A stretch of DNA of 64,000 nt, taken from Shewanella polaris (GTDB lineage: Bacteria; Pseudomonadota; Gammaproteobacteria; Enterobacterales; Shewanellaceae). This document shows, piece after piece, positions 36,188 through 46,255 of the stretch. Each line of letters opens with the position of its first letter. Within the stretch, counting starts at the first letter, position 1. Location of the stretch: contig NZ_CP041036.1 in the NCBI RefSeq assembly GCF_006385555.1, forward strand, positions 1,302,001-1,366,000, given 5' to 3'. The translations under genes and the position numbers were made by a program. Below the pieces are notes generated by a model, which saw only the letters and a list, made by a program, of their open reading frames with translations, searched no databases and had not been told where the DNA came from.

Positions 36188-38053
36188 TTAAGCTATAAAC
36201 TCTTGGATTTGCGCTAAAATACCTGCTGCATCAAGTCGAAGTTCTGCGATTATTTCATCAGGTGCGCCATGTTTTATAAATTCATCTGGCAAACCAATCT
36301 GCAATACAGGCTTTTCAATACGCATTTTGTGCAATGCCTCAAGCACTCCTGAACCCGCTCCACCCATGATTGCATTTTCTTCTATGGTCACAATGACATC
36401 ATGACTGTTTGCAACTTGTTCAAGTAATTCTAGATCAAGCGGCTTAACAAAGCGCATATCGGCAACTGTGGCATCTAACTTGTCAGCAGCATCTGTTGCC
36501 GCTGCCAGTGTGGTGCCAAAGTTAATAATGGCAATTTTTTGGCCTTGACGGGTTAACACGCCTTTGCCAATAGGGAGTATTGTCATGGTTTCAATTTGCT
36601 CGGCACCTGTTGCAGACCCTCTAGGGTAACGAACAGCGACAGGTCCATCTTGATAACAATATCCAGTGTAAAGCATTTGGCGACATTCATTTTCGTCAGA
36701 TGGCGCCATAATGATCATATTTGGAATACAGCGCATGAAACTTAAATCGAATGCACCTTGGTGAGTTGGTCCATCTGCGCCAACAATACCACCACGGTCA
36801 ATGGCAAATAAAACGGGTAAACGTTGTAATGCAACATCGTGGATAAGTTGATCATATCCACGTTGTAAAAAGGTCGAGTAAATAGCGACGACAGGTTTTA
36901 AACCTTCACAGGCAAAACCTGCAGCTAAAGTCACTGCGTGTTGTTCTGCAATTGCAGCATCAAAATATTGCTTAGGGAAATGCTGCGAAAACTCAACCAT
37001 TCCAGAGCCTTCACGCATAGCAGGTGTAATCGCCATTAACTTATCATCAGTGGCCGCCATATCGCATAACCATTTACCAAACACTTGTGAAAAAGTGGGT
37101 AAACCTGGTTTTGTTACCGGTTTCTTAAACTGGCTAGGGTCGAATTTAGGCACTGCGTGCCAACCGATAGGATCTTTTTCAGCAGGCTCATAACCACGAC
37201 CTTTTTTGGTCATGATATGCAATATTTGTGGCCCTTTCAGGTTACGCATATTACGCAAGGTTTCGACAAGGGAGTCCACATCATGGCCATCAATTGGGCC
37301 AATATAATTAAACCCAAGCTCTTCAAATAATGTAGCAGGTACTACCATGCCTTTAAGGTGTTCTTCAGTGCGTCTAGCCATTTCTTTAATGACGGGCATA
37401 CCTTGTAGGACTTTTTTGCTGTTTTCACGAATAGTGGTATAAAAACGGCCTGACATTAGCTGTGCTAAATGATTATTAAGTGCGCCAACGTTTTCTGAAA
37501 TCGACATTTCATTGTCATTGAGGACCACAAGCATGTCATTGTGCAAGTCGCCAGCATGATTAAGGGCTTCAAACACCATCCCACCTGTCATGGCGCCATC
37601 ACCAATGACGGCAACAACTTTTCGCCCAGCATCTTCCTTTTCCGCGGCGATTGCCATCCCTAATGCTGCACTAACAGAAGTACCAGAGTGACCGACACTA
37701 AAGGTATCGTATGGACTTTCTTCACGCCATGGAAAAGGATGCAAACCATTCTTTTGTCGAATGGTGTGCATTTGCTCACGGCGATCGGTGAGAATTTTAT
37801 GCGGATATGCTTGATGGCCTACGTCCCACACTAGTCGATCAAATGGGGTATTGTAGACATAATGAAGTGCCACAGTTAATTCAACTGTGCCTAAGCCAGA
37901 AGCAAAATGTCCGCTAGAAATACCTACAGACTGAAGTAAAAATTGTCTAAGTTCATCAGACACTTGTGGAAGTAAACCTTGAGGTAACTTCCTTAATTCT
38001 TCTGGCGTATTAGCTTTAGCTAGTACTGGGAATTTAGAAATATCAAAACTCAT
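36188..38053 (-). CDS. dxs: 1-deoxy-D-xylulose-5-phosphate synthase
   Basis: A 621-residue ThDP enzyme that condenses pyruvate and glyceraldehyde 3-phosphate, the first step of the MEP isoprenoid route. [20 protein letters not shown] matches the normal N terminus; [20 protein letters not shown] with the later LNDNEMSIS is the ThDP/Mg site, and [19 protein letters not shown] is the transketolase-type pyrimidine domain. ATG 38053 is chosen; a TTG at 38092 would overlap ispA. Dxs follows ispA by 22 bases, and ispA follows xseB, the same order as in E. coli. Confidence 0.95.
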   Translation of the reverse strand: MSFDISKFPVLAKANTPEELRKLPQGLLPQVSDELRQFLLQSVGISSGHFASGLGTVELTVALHYVYNTPFDRLVWDVGHQAYPHKILTDRREQMHTIRQKNGLHPFPWREESPYDTFSVGHSGTSVSAALGMAIAAEKEDAGRKVVAVIGDGAMTGGMVFEALNHAGDLHNDMLVVLNDNEMSISENVGALNNHLAQLMSGRFYTTIRENSKKVLQGMPVIKEMARRTEEHLKGMVVPATLFEELGFNYIGPIDGHDVDSLVETLRNMRNLKGPQILHIMTKKGRGYEPAEKDPIGWHAVPKFDPSQFKKPVTKPGLPTFSQVFGKWLCDMAATDDKLMAITPAMREGSGMVEFSQHFPKQYFDAAIAEQHAVTLAAGFACEGLKPVVAIYSTFLQRGYDQLIHDVALQRLPVLFAIDRGGIVGADGPTHQGAFDLSFMRCIPNMIIMAPSDENECRQMLYTGYCYQDGPVAVRYPRGSATGAEQIETMTILPIGKGVLTRQGQKIAIINFGTTLAAATDAADKLDATVADMRFVKPLDLELLEQVANSHDVIVTIEENAIMGGAGSGVLEALHKMRIEKPVLQIGLPDEFIKHGAPDEIIAELRLDAAGILAQIQEFIA

Positions 38054-38075
38054 AGCGAGATTTTCAGACTCTTTA

Positions 38076-38957
38076 TTATAATCTTCGCTCAACTATATAG
38101 TGGGCGAAGTCTGCAATTAACTGGCTATTGTATGGTAATTTAGTCAGCGCTGATAGTGCATCTTGTATTAGTTGTTCCGCACAGTCTTTGGCACCCTCGA
38201 GACCTAACAATTTTGGGAAGGTACTTTTATTCGATTGCTGATCAGAACCCTGAGGTTTCCCCAGCTCTTCTGTGCTTGTTGTGATGTCTAAAATATCGTC
38301 TTGTACTTGAAACGCTAATCCAAGTGTTTGGGCGTATTTCATCATCAATTGATAGTGTTCATCAGGTATGTCGGCAGCAATTAAAGCAAGCTCGACGGCA
38401 CAACTGATTAATGCCCCGGTTTTTTTATTATGTAATTCGGTTAATCTAGTTAATTCTATACTGTTATCTGTGGCACTGAGATCAATTGCTTGACCACCGC
38501 ACATGCCTTGATACCCGGATGCTTTTGCTAATGCCCTAACCATGGCTAATTGCTGTTTTGGATGTAAGTCGCTACAGGGTGCCGTCATTATTTCAAAAGC
38601 TAAGGTTTGCAGTGCGTCACCCGCAAGAATTGCTGTAGCTTCATTAAATGCAATATGAACCGTGGGTTGACCACGACGAAGTGCATCATTGTCCATTGCC
38701 GGTAAGTCATCGTGTATTAAGGAATAAGCATGGATACATTCAATGGCAGCAGCGGCCTTATCAAGCGCATGACTATTAACCCCAAGCATCTCACCGACAC
38801 TGTAGACTAAAAAAGGCCTAATGCGTTTACCACCCAATAATGCCCCATGAAGCATTGCTGCTTTTAAGTCTGGCGCCGCATCATCAAGCTGCGTTAAATG
38901 TTGGTTTAGAATACCATTAACGCGTGTTTGGTATGTTTTTATCGCTTCAGCTAACAC
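38076..38957 (-). CDS. ispA: Farnesyl diphosphate synthase IspA
   Basis: A 293-residue trans-prenyltransferase that makes farnesyl diphosphate. The first Asp-rich motif is [13 protein letters not shown] and the second is [25 protein letters not shown] and [12 protein letters not shown] are typical. The start is GTG at 38957 with AGGGC upstream; no better in-frame ATG exists near the expected N terminus. It is the middle gene of xseB-ispA-dxs. Confidence 0.94.
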   Translation of the reverse strand: MLAEAIKTYQTRVNGILNQHLTQLDDAAPDLKAAMLHGALLGGKRIRPFLVYSVGEMLGVNSHALDKAAAAIECIHAYSLIHDDLPAMDNDALRRGQPTVHIAFNEATAILAGDALQTLAFEIMTAPCSDLHPKQQLAMVRALAKASGYQGMCGGQAIDLSATDNSIELTRLTELHNKKTGALISCAVELALIAADIPDEHYQLMMKYAQTLGLAFQVQDDILDITTSTEELGKPQGSDQQSNKSTFPKLLGLEGAKDCAEQLIQDALSALTKLPYNSQLIADFAHYIVERRL

Positions 38958-38995
38958 GTATCAAGCCCTATTATTCAATACACACTATTTGACGA

Positions 38996-39232
38996 TTATT
39001 CACTTTCAACAGTGAACGGCGCTAATTCAGCATCATCTTCATTTAATAAGATAGAGACTTTTTGCTGTGCTTGCTCAAGTTTGGCTTGGCTTTGTCGCAC
39101 TAATTTAATGCCTCGCTCAAATTGTTTAAGTGCATCATCCAGCGAGACTTCACCTTGCTCTAAATGAGCAACAATGGTTTCAAGTTCAGTTAATGATTGT
39201 TCAAAACTGAGGTTTTCTGGTTTTTTAGCCAC
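38996..39232 (-). CDS. xseB: Exodeoxyribonuclease VII small subunit XseB
   Basis: A 78-residue helical subunit that binds XseA. LSFEQSLTELETIVAHLEQG, EVSLDDALKQFERGIKLVRQ and AKLEQAQQKVSILL are the family pattern. GTG at 39232 with AAGGA nine bases upstream is preferred to an ATG six codons earlier (39250), which has no ribosome site and adds MKGILI, not found in family members I know. First gene of the xseB-ispA-dxs unit; xseA is elsewhere. Confidence 0.9.
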   Translation of the reverse strand: MAKKPENLSFEQSLTELETIVAHLEQGEVSLDDALKQFERGIKLVRQSQAKLEQAQQKVSILLNEDDAELAPFTVESE

Positions 39233-39582
39233 GATTAATATTCCTTTCATTCAGCGTGTGACAAGGTATATCAGCCCAGCGTATCGGTCAAATACAGTCG
39301 CTGGTTATTTGCTCAACAGCACGCTTTGTTATTGAATTTTGTTTAGAATATGCAAAAACAAGCTAAACTTGAGCGGAGTTTGTCCGATAACAAGTCATGG
39401 TTTAACATTGCTAACGTAAAATAGTATTGCAACTCTTGCTGTAATACATAACGATGGGCAAGATAGTTTACACGATATGATGTTGGATTATTCGGGTTAT
39501 ATAGCGTGCGCTAATGCATCATAACGTAGCACAATAAAGTAGCACAAATAGGCAGCGTAATGACTGCGGTTGAGGAGATGTT
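39233..39582. other. Divergent intergenic region, xseB / pomA
   Basis: About 350 bases. A tandem GTAGCACAA (39526-39534 and 39539-39547) lies close to pomA and could be a regulator site. No gene is supported. Confidence 0.4.
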
Positions 39583-40350
39583 GTGGATTTAGCTACCCTA
39601 ATAGGTATTATCGGTGCTTTTGCATTTATTATTGGTGCGATGGCCACCAGCGGCGGTGTTGGATTATTTATCGATGTACCGTCAGTTTTGATTGTTGTGG
39701 CAGGCTCTTTATTCGTTGTGATGATGAAATTTAACCTCAAGCAGTTTTTAGGTTCGATAAAGATTGGTATGAAAGCCTTCATGTTTAAATTAGATAAACC
39801 TGAAGATTTGATTGAACAAGCTGTCACCATGGCTGATGCCGCCCGTAAAGGCGGTTTTTTAGCCTTAGAAGAGGCGGTTATTACCAACACCTTTATGCAA
39901 AAAGCTGTCGATATGTTAGTTGATGGTCATGATGGTGATGTGGTGCGTAATGCTTTAGAAAAAGATATTGCATTAACGGAAGAACGCCACAAAACAGGCA
40001 TTAGTATTTTTAAAGCCATGGGAGATGTTGCCCCTGCGATGGGTATGATTGGTACTCTAGTGGGTTTAGTGGCGATGTTGTCTAATATGGATGATCCTAA
40101 ATCTATTGGTCCGTCAATGGCCGTGGCATTATTAACGACACTTTATGGTGCCGTGATTGCGAACATGATAGCTATCCCGTTGGCGGATAAATTATCATTA
40201 CGAATGAATGAAGAATTGTTGAATCGTAATTTAATCATGGATGCGGTACTAGCGATTCAAGATGGTCAAAATCCACGGGTGATTGAAGGATTCTTGAAGA
40301 ATTACCTATCAGAAAAACTCCGAGTCATTGACACAACGGACGGAGAGTAA
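39583..40350 (+). CDS. pomA: Na+-type flagellar stator protein PomA
   Basis: A 255-residue MotA/PomA protein with four TM helices (about 7-25, 32-50, 148-168, 181-200). The start MDLATLIGIIGAFAFIIGAM resembles Vibrio PomA (sodium type) rather than E. coli MotA; GVGLFIDVPSVLIVVAGSLF follows. The cytoplasmic loop with conserved charges (residues 60-145) contacts FliG. The GTG start at 39583 has GAGGAG 5 bases upstream. It is 3 bases from pomB. Confidence 0.94.
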   Translation: MDLATLIGIIGAFAFIIGAMATSGGVGLFIDVPSVLIVVAGSLFVVMMKFNLKQFLGSIKIGMKAFMFKLDKPEDLIEQAVTMADAARKGGFLALEEAVITNTFMQKAVDMLVDGHDGDVVRNALEKDIALTEERHKTGISIFKAMGDVAPAMGMIGTLVGLVAMLSNMDDPKSIGPSMAVALLTTLYGAVIANMIAIPLADKLSLRMNEELLNRNLIMDAVLAIQDGQNPRVIEGFLKNYLSEKLRVIDTTDGE

Positions 40351-40353
40351 CTC

Positions 40354-41280
40354 ATGGCTAAGGCCAAGTGTGATTGTCCACCAGCGGGAGCACCTTTGTG
40401 GCTTGCTACCTTTGCAGACTTGATGTCGTTGCTAATGTGTTTCTTTGTGTTGCTTTTGGCGTTCTCAGAAATGGACGTCATGAAGTTTAAGCAGATTGCC
40501 GGTTCAATGAAGTATGCATTTGGAGTACAAAACAAAGTTGAAGTGAAAGATATTCCTAAGGGAACATCGGTTATCGCGCTTGAGTTTCGCCCTGGACGAC
40601 CTGATCCCACCCCTATTGAGATCATTAATCAACAAACCAATGAAATGACTCAGCCAACGATTGAATATCAAGCCGGTGAGGATGACAGTGCGGGTGGCAC
40701 TCAGAAACAAAATGGTGAACAACGTGGCGGTAATGCTGCCGCGACCGCTCAGCAAGAAGCTGAAGCCGTTAAAAAAGATGCAGCGTCTTCGCAAGAAAAT
40801 ATTAATGAACAAGTTAAAAAAATGGCTGAAAAGCTCAATGAAGAAATTGTTGATGGTGCCATTGAAATTGAATCTTTAGGTCAGCAAATTATCATCCGTA
40901 TTCGCGAAAAAGGCTCGTTCGCATCAGGTTCTGGTTTTTTACAACCAAAATTTAAACCAATTGTGCGTTCAATTGGCGAGTTATTGAAGGATGTTCCTGG
41001 GATCATTACGGTGTCGGGGCATACCGATGGTGCGGATATTAGTAATGAGTTGTACAGTTCAAATTGGGAGTTATCAACTCAGCGAGCTGTGGCTGTGGCT
41101 CACGAATTAAGAAAAGTCTCTGGTTTTGATGAAACACGTATGAAGGTGGTTGGCGAAGCGTCTAATCGTCCGTTGGTACCTAATGATACTAAAGATAATC
41201 AAGCTAGAAATCGCCGTGTTGAAATATCCATTGAGCAAGGAAAGCCTAAAGAGTCGAATGAAATTATCGTTACTGAATAG
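40354..41280 (+). CDS. pomB: Na+-type flagellar stator protein PomB
   Basis: A 308-residue stator subunit with one TM helix (about 20-40) and a C-terminal OmpA/MotB peptidoglycan-binding domain (about 195-300, VSGHTDGADISNELYSSNWE, ASNRPLVPND, NRRVEI). The ion-binding Asp22 is in LATFADLMSLLMCFFVLLL. The N terminus has CDCPPAGAPLW. A Gln/Ala/Lys-rich linker, about 105-160, joins the halves. It is cotranscribed with pomA and closed by a strong terminator. Confidence 0.95.
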   Translation: MAKAKCDCPPAGAPLWLATFADLMSLLMCFFVLLLAFSEMDVMKFKQIAGSMKYAFGVQNKVEVKDIPKGTSVIALEFRPGRPDPTPIEIINQQTNEMTQPTIEYQAGEDDSAGGTQKQNGEQRGGNAAATAQQEAEAVKKDAASSQENINEQVKKMAEKLNEEIVDGAIEIESLGQQIIIRIREKGSFASGSGFLQPKFKPIVRSIGELLKDVPGIITVSGHTDGADISNELYSSNWELSTQRAVAVAHELRKVSGFDETRMKVVGEASNRPLVPNDTKDNQARNRRVEISIEQGKPKESNEIIVTE

Positions 41281-41301
41281 TGGGTCGTTTTAATCATAAA
41301 C

Positions 41302-41338
41302 AAAAGGGCAACCTCTTTAGTAGGGGTTGCCCTTTTTG
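41302..41338 (+). terminator. Rho-independent terminator after pomB
   Basis: AAAAGGGCAACC and GGTTGCCCTTTT form a perfect 12-bp stem, loop of 11 bases, followed by TTGTTTTC. Confidence 0.9.
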
Positions 41339-41425
41339 TTTTCAGTCTGCTTTAATTATCGACATGGCTTTTTTAGCGACGGTTATGCTGACTCTGAAGG
41401 TTATTCATTATGTCGTTGTCTATAA

Positions 41426-41788
41426 TACCAATCTCATTAAATATCTGGTCGGTTCAGAGTCTCTCAGGTTTTTCAATTCAAGGCACATTGATGTAGAAAT
41501 GGTTGTTCCCTTTTAAATCGATGTAACACAGAAGTGGAATACCTGAGAGACTCCATTCTGGCGGGTTTCAAAGTCCTTTATGCTTCGTTAGATGCTTTCA
41601 AAATACGACTGCATGGTCTATTTTTTTCCATAAAAAATAAGACATTCCCACCCTCCATGGCGGTCAGATGCTGGAGGTAGAGTAATGCAGGAGCTTGTTA
41701 CCGAGAATCACGATTCGCTTCAATCATCTGGCTTGCCTACAGCACTTTGAACTCCCGCTGAAAGATCACATATCTAATAGGATTGGTA
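41426..41788. mobile_element. About 363-bp MITE-like element
   Basis: Ends: left TACCAATCTCATTAAATATC and right, on the other strand, TACCAATCCTATTAGATATG; over 30 bases 24 match. TAA flanks both ends (41423-41425 and 41789-41791), which may be the target duplication. Inside, GAGTCTCTCAGGT (41457-41469) pairs perfectly with ACCTGAGAGACTC (41541-41553). It carries no credible gene. Exact ends are uncertain by a few bases. The family resembles repeats I associate with Shewanella and related marine genomes. Confidence 0.7.
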
Positions 41789-42011
41789 TAATAAATAGCA
41801 GATAAAAAAGTGAATAGGTTTGGTTAATAGGCATCCTTTGGTATAATCCGCGAATTATTGCATATGCTTTGCTTTTTACTTAATAACGTAAGCAAACTGA
41901 GTAGACTGAGCCTTGCTATTTTTTCAATTTATTATCAACGTATTACTATCTCTATTTACTTAGCTACAAAGAGTGTAGTGCTATTGTGATGCTGATACCT
42001 GTGGACGCCCC

Positions 42012-43466
42012 ATGAAGTTTATCGTAAAGCTGTACCCTGAAATCATGATGAAGAGCAAGTCGGTAAGAATGCGCTTTACCAAAATGCTTGAAACTAATAT
42101 ACGTAATGTGCTTAAAAATGTGGATGAAGGTGCCAAAGTACAACGTTTGTATGATCGTATCATAGTGCAAGTACCGAGCGATAAACCGGAATTATGTGAC
42201 GTTTTTGCAGAGCGACTAGCCTGCATTCCAGGTATTGCTCATGTTGTGCAAGTGAGTGAATACAGTTTTGATTCGATCGACCATATTTATCAGCAAGCTT
42301 TGCCAAAATACCGTGATGAAATTGCCGGTAAAACTTTTTGTGTCCGGGTAAAACGCTCTGGTAATCATGACTTCAATTCAATTGAAGTTGAACGTTATGT
42401 CGGCGGTGGATTAAATCAACACACTGATGCGTTAGGCGTTAAACTTAAAAATCCAGATGTGACTGTTAACCTTGAAATCAATCAAGATAAGCTTTACATG
42501 GTAGAACGTCGCATTGAAGGTTTGGGCGGTTTCCCAATGGCGACACAAGAAGATGTTTTGTCGCTTATTTCGGGTGGTTTTGATTCTGGTGTATCGAGTT
42601 TCCAGTTTATTAAAAAAGGTGCACGTACCCATTACTGTTTCTTTAATTTAGGTGGAGCTCAGCACGAGATTGGCGTTAAGCAAGTCGCTTACCATTTATG
42701 GAAAAAGTATGGTGAATCACACAAAGTACGTTTTGTGTCTGTGCCATTTGAGCCTGTAGTTGAAGAGATCCTTGAGCGTATTGAGAATGGTCAAATGGGT
42801 GTTATTCTCAAACGTATGATGATGCGTGCAGCAACACGTATTGCAGACAAGTATGGTATTCAAGCATTGGTAACAGGTGAAAGCCTAGGTCAAGTATCGA
42901 GTCAAACACTGACTAACTTGAATGTGATTGATCGCTGCACAGATTTACTTATTTTACGTCCGCTTATCGCCATGGACAAACAAGACATTATTAATCAGAG
43001 TCGTATTATTGGTACTGAAGATTTTGCTAAGTCGATTCCTGAATATTGTGGTGTGATCTCACAAAAGCCTACCGTTAAAGCGGTATTATCTAAAGTTGAA
43101 GCGGAAGAGTTAAAGTTCTCTGAAGATTTAATTGATAGGGTAGTTGAGGCTGCCGTAGTGATGAATATTCGTGATATTGAGGCTGAAATGAATCAACAAG
43201 TAACCGAAACCGAAACGGTTAAAGATGTCGCTTCTGGCGAAATAATTATTGATGTACGCGCGCCGGAAGAAGAAGAAAGAAAACCACTATTGATTGAAAA
43301 TGTAATGATTAAAACCATTCCATTTTTTAAATTAGCGACGCAATTTGCAGATTTAGATAAGTCTAAAACGTATTTGTTATATTGTGACCGTGGTGTGATG
43401 AGTAAACTGCAAGCTTTATATCTTGTTGAGCAGGGTTATACAAACGTTAAAGTTTATCGCCCTTAG
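42012..43466 (+). CDS. thiI: tRNA 4-thiouridine synthase ThiI with rhodanese domain
   Basis: A 484-residue enzyme that makes 4-thiouridine at tRNA position 8 and supplies sulfur for the thiazole of thiamin. Ferredoxin-like and THUMP domains (about 1-165), PP-loop [10 protein letters not shown] starting at Ser187, then Cys346 ([10 protein letters not shown]) and the rhodanese-domain Cys458 ([11 protein letters not shown]) that carries the persulfide. Both cysteines match the E. coli pair 344 and 456. The full rhodanese tail is present, unlike in ThiI of many Gram-positives. The start is ATG 42012. A terminator follows. Confidence 0.95.
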   Translation: MKFIVKLYPEIMMKSKSVRMRFTKMLETNIRNVLKNVDEGAKVQRLYDRIIVQVPSDKPELCDVFAERLACIPGIAHVVQVSEYSFDSIDHIYQQALPKYRDEIAGKTFCVRVKRSGNHDFNSIEVERYVGGGLNQHTDALGVKLKNPDVTVNLEINQDKLYMVERRIEGLGGFPMATQEDVLSLISGGFDSGVSSFQFIKKGARTHYCFFNLGGAQHEIGVKQVAYHLWKKYGESHKVRFVSVPFEPVVEEILERIENGQMGVILKRMMMRAATRIADKYGIQALVTGESLGQVSSQTLTNLNVIDRCTDLLILRPLIAMDKQDIINQSRIIGTEDFAKSIPEYCGVISQKPTVKAVLSKVEAEELKFSEDLIDRVVEAAVVMNIRDIEAEMNQQVTETETVKDVASGEIIIDVRAPEEEERKPLLIENVMIKTIPFFKLATQFADLDKSKTYLLYCDRGVMSKLQALYLVEQGYTNVKVYRP

Positions 43467-43513
43467 GCTGTGAGTGATAACGTCACCAATGACCGTGATG
43501 CTAAGCATGATAA

Positions 43514-43544
43514 ATAAAAAAACCGCATTATATGCGGTTTTTTT
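43514..43544 (+). terminator. Rho-independent terminator after thiI
   Basis: AAAAAAACCGCAT, 3-base loop, ATGCGGTTTTTTT; 48 bases after the stop. Also has T-tract on the minus strand and can serve the small gene at 43654. Confidence 0.92.
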
Positions 43545-43653
43545 ATGCTACATTCTATATTGTTTTTACTAGGCGTTGCTCAACGTTACTAATGGTACAA
43601 TGATATTACGGTCAGTGAAATTGAGAATGTAAATCGATGTCTTATTTAATCAC

Positions 43654-43878
43654 TTAATTTGATGATGTCACTTCTAATGATTCTTGTGGTTCATCATTGT
43701 CAGCAATTAAAATACTATTAACATCATTATTCATATCGATTTGCATGGCTTCAATGCTTTGTGATAACTCTGCATGTAAATCAACCATATCGATAGGTTC
43801 TAGTTCAGTCGCTTGGGCTGTTGTTAATCCTAGAATGGATGTTAGCGCTATAGCAAAAAGGGTATTTAGGTTGAACAT
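43654..43878 (-). CDS. Small secreted hypothetical protein, 74 residues
   Basis: Not recognised. Residues 1-23 form a clear signal peptide (MFNLNTLFAIALTSILGLTT, cut after AQA). The mature 50 residues are acidic and Met/Asp-rich (DMVDLHAELSQSIEAMQIDM, then NDVNSILIADNDEPQESLEV), probably helical. GGAGG lies 9 bases before the ATG, and the leader has AGCCTGGAGGCT, a dyad overlapping that site. Downstream it runs into the thiI terminator. Confidence 0.7.
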   Translation of the reverse strand: MFNLNTLFAIALTSILGLTTAQATELEPIDMVDLHAELSQSIEAMQIDMNNDVNSILIADNDEPQESLEVTSSN

Positions 43879-44056
43879 AAGGGTGAGCCTCCAGGCTAAT
43901 CAATCACAATTGCCGGACTATCCCGTTTACGTCGTAGAGATTGTCCAACTGTATTTTCAATGGCGCTAATTTAACCAAACACAGAGTTCTTTACAAACGA
44001 CAAAAAATACCGATAATCATTAGAAAAACTAATTAAAAAATGAGAGATTGATCATT

Positions 44057-44968
44057 ATGTCTAGACGATTACCGCCTTTAAATGCAGTCAAAGCATTTGA
44101 AGCTGCAGCACGACATTTGAGCTTTACCCGCGCCGCAGAAGAGTTATTTGTCACTCAAGCCGCGGTGAGTCATCAGATTAAAGCATTAGAAGATTTTTTA
44201 GGGCTAAAATTATTTAGACGTAAAAATAGATCATTATTGTTAACGGAAGAGGGGCAAAGCTATTTTCTAGACATTAAAGATATTTTTATTGAGCTTGGAG
44301 AAGCGACTAATCGTCTACTGGCTCGAAGCGCTGTCGGCTCGTTAACAGTGAGTATGTCCCCTAGTTTTGCTATTCAATGGTTAGTTCCTCGTTTAGCAAA
44401 GTTTAGTGAAAAGAATCCTGATATTGATGTACGTATTAAAGCCGTAGACAGTGATTCTAATTCATTAACTGACGATGTCGATGTGGCTATTTATTATGGC
44501 CAAGGCAATTGGCCTGGATTACGTGCTGATAAACTTCGTAATGAAGTGCTTATTCCTGTGTGTTCGCCATTATTACTCAATGGTCCTAAACCATTAACCC
44601 AACCGAGTGATTTAAAGTTCCATACCTTACTGCATGATTCCAACCGCCAAGATTGGCAGGCTTGGTTTAGGCAATGTGGCGTGACTGACATCAATGTGAA
44701 TCAAGGTCCTATATTTAGTCACTCTTCATTGGTGTTGCAAGCCGCGGCCCATGGTCAAGGTGTAGCACTAGGCTATAGCGTACTTGCTAGGCCTGATATC
44801 AAAGCAGGGCGATTGGTGTGTCCGTTTGCTGAGGTATTAGTCAGCAAAGATGCTTATTATTTAGTGTGTCAGCAAAGTCATTCTGAAATAGGTAAAGTGT
44901 CGGCCTTTAGGGAATGGATGGTTGATATGTTTACCGAGGAGTCTCGTAGTGAGTTGCTCACCGGATAA
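44057..44968 (+). CDS. gcvA: LysR-family regulator GcvA
   Basis: A 303-residue LysR regulator. The HTH is in RHLSFTRAAEELFVTQAAVS, with HQIKALEDFLGLKLFRRKNR after it; the ligand domain fills the rest. MSRRLPPLNAVKAFEAAARH is the standard GcvA N terminus. GcvA controls the glycine cleavage operon. ATG 44057 is preferred over an in-frame TTG at 44048. Its neighbours ygdD and rlmM occur next to gcvA in E. coli too, which supports the name. It overlaps the following hydrolase gene by about 20 bases. Confidence 0.9.
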   Translation: MSRRLPPLNAVKAFEAAARHLSFTRAAEELFVTQAAVSHQIKALEDFLGLKLFRRKNRSLLLTEEGQSYFLDIKDIFIELGEATNRLLARSAVGSLTVSMSPSFAIQWLVPRLAKFSEKNPDIDVRIKAVDSDSNSLTDDVDVAIYYGQGNWPGLRADKLRNEVLIPVCSPLLLNGPKPLTQPSDLKFHTLLHDSNRQDWQAWFRQCGVTDINVNQGPIFSHSSLVLQAAAHGQGVALGYSVLARPDIKAGRLVCPFAEVLVSKDAYYLVCQQSHSEIGKVSAFREWMVDMFTEESRSELLTG

Positions 44969-45659
44969 TGCTCCGATGTTAGCTATTGATTATCTATTAC
45001 AAGGGCCGATAAGCGACACATTGATTATTTTTGCTCATGGGGCTGGTGCTAATATGCACCATGAGTATATGGTTTCAATGACAGATAAATTAGTCGCACA
45101 AGGTTATCAAGTTTATCGATTTAATTTTTTGTATATGCAAGCCAATATGCAAGATGGTAAACGTCGTCCGCCTGATCGAGCGCCTAAATTGCTGGTACAT
45201 TATGAACAAGTATTGATGGATGTTCAGCAAAAGATGGCGCTTGGCCTGATCAATTGTCAGCGGATAATTCTGATGGGTAAGTCTATGGGCGGACGTATGT
45301 CAGCAATATTGACCAGTTCAGATCATCAATTACAACAGCCACTTATTGCCTCTGTAATCGATAAAATAGCTGCGGTGGTGTGTCTAGGCTATCCGTTTAT
45401 TCCACTTAAAGGTGGAGAGCCAAGACTTGCGCCCATTCAGCATAATGCTCACCCGATGTTAATTGTTCAAGGTGAACGAGATAAGTTTGGCAATCTTCAG
45501 CAAGTGCCTACATGGGATTTAGGTGAACATGCTGAAGTCTGTTGGATTGGTGATGGTGACCATAGTTTACAACCGCGAAAATCGTCAGGTTATACCCTTG
45601 ATGGTAATCTTAATATTGCAATTAATCACATCAGCCAGTTTATTGCTCGAGTAGACTAG
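44949..45659 (+). CDS. Alpha/beta hydrolase of the KANL3/Tex30-like family
   Basis: A 236-residue predicted hydrolase. FAHGAGANMHHEYMVSM near the N terminus, YRFNFLYM and RRPPDRAPKLL, the nucleophile elbow ILMGKSMGGRMSAI (Ser in GKSMGG), VQGERDKFG (acid) and GDGDHSLQPRKSSG (His). No signal peptide; cytoplasmic. The GTG at 44949 with GAGGAG 8 bases upstream is the likely start; it lies inside the end of gcvA, so translation is coupled. Substrate unknown. Confidence 0.85.
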   Translation: MSCSPDNAPMLAIDYLLQGPISDTLIIFAHGAGANMHHEYMVSMTDKLVAQGYQVYRFNFLYMQANMQDGKRRPPDRAPKLLVHYEQVLMDVQQKMALGLINCQRIILMGKSMGGRMSAILTSSDHQLQQPLIASVIDKIAAVVCLGYPFIPLKGGEPRLAPIQHNAHPMLIVQGERDKFGNLQQVPTWDLGEHAEVCWIGDGDHSLQPRKSSGYTLDGNLNIAINHISQFIARVD

Positions 45660-45778
45660 TTTTAATTAAACTATGGTTACCGACATATCAATATCAAAGC
45701 TCGTGCCTCAAGTCACAAAAATGGGTTCACATCATTATTAAAATGCGTCGAGTATCAGTATGAAGAAGGTTAAGTAAG

Positions 45779-46159
45779 ATGAAAAAAGGCTTGTTATTAA
45801 TTGCTGCGTTGAGTGGTTTTATGGCGGTAGCGCTTGGTGCCTTTGCTGCCCACGGACTTAAATCTATTGCGCCACCAGAGCTGGTTAGTATTTTTAAACT
45901 AGGGGTCGATTATCAGTTTTATCATACATTTGGACTGATTACGTTGGCATTTTCTGCACATTGGATCCCGTCAAAACTGATTAACTGGGCTGCTTATAGC
46001 TTCATTGCTGGGATAATATTGTTTTCTGGTTCGTTATATCTTTATGCCTTTACGGGGGCTAAATGGATTGGTCCAATTACACCAATAGGCGGCTTATGTT
46101 TCTTAGTGGGGTGGTTATTATTTGCGGCAGCTATTTGGCATGCAAAATCAGCAGAATAA
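45779..46159 (+). CDS. ygdD: DUF423 inner-membrane protein YgdD
   Basis: A 126-residue protein with four TM helices (about 5-25, 45-62, 70-90, 98-118). GAFAAHGLK and DYQFYHTFGLI are the family's conserved stretches. Function unknown. It is placed between gcvA/hydrolase and rlmM, as in E. coli. Confidence 0.9.
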   Translation: MKKGLLLIAALSGFMAVALGAFAAHGLKSIAPPELVSIFKLGVDYQFYHTFGLITLAFSAHWIPSKLINWAAYSFIAGIILFSGSLYLYAFTGAKWIGPITPIGGLCFLVGWLLFAAAIWHAKSAE

Positions 46160-46198
46160 TGGCTTGGCTAAATTCTCCCACCGTGAGTGTTTTTGGGT

Positions 46199-46228
46199 AT
46201 AATAGCGAGATTATTGTCTCGCTATTAT
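46199..46228 (+). promoter_or_regulatory. Perfect 12-bp inverted repeat next to a TATAAT box, rlmM leader
   Basis: ATAATAGCGAGA, six bases, TCTCGCTATTAT. The first arm begins inside TATAAT (46198-46203), which looks like a -10 element, and the repeat ends 27 bases before the rlmM ATG. No T-tract follows, so it is more likely an operator or 5' RNA hairpin than a terminator. Confidence 0.5.
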
Positions 46229-46255
46229 GCGAATACCCTTAAGCTAAGGCTCCAA

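Larger units (their letters stand above)
41281..42011. other. Intergenic region with terminator and a MITE
   Basis: About 730 bases. It contains the pomB terminator, the 363-bp element at 41426-41788, and about 220 AT-rich bases before thiI that must hold its promoter. A 78-codon frame here runs into the element and is not a gene. Confidence 0.7.

Noticed and set aside
39526..39547. Tandem GTAGCACAA before pomA
   Set aside because: Two short copies only; too weak to call a regulator site on its own.
41280..41516. 78-codon frame after pomB
   Set aside because: It runs through the pomB terminator into the MITE; not a gene.
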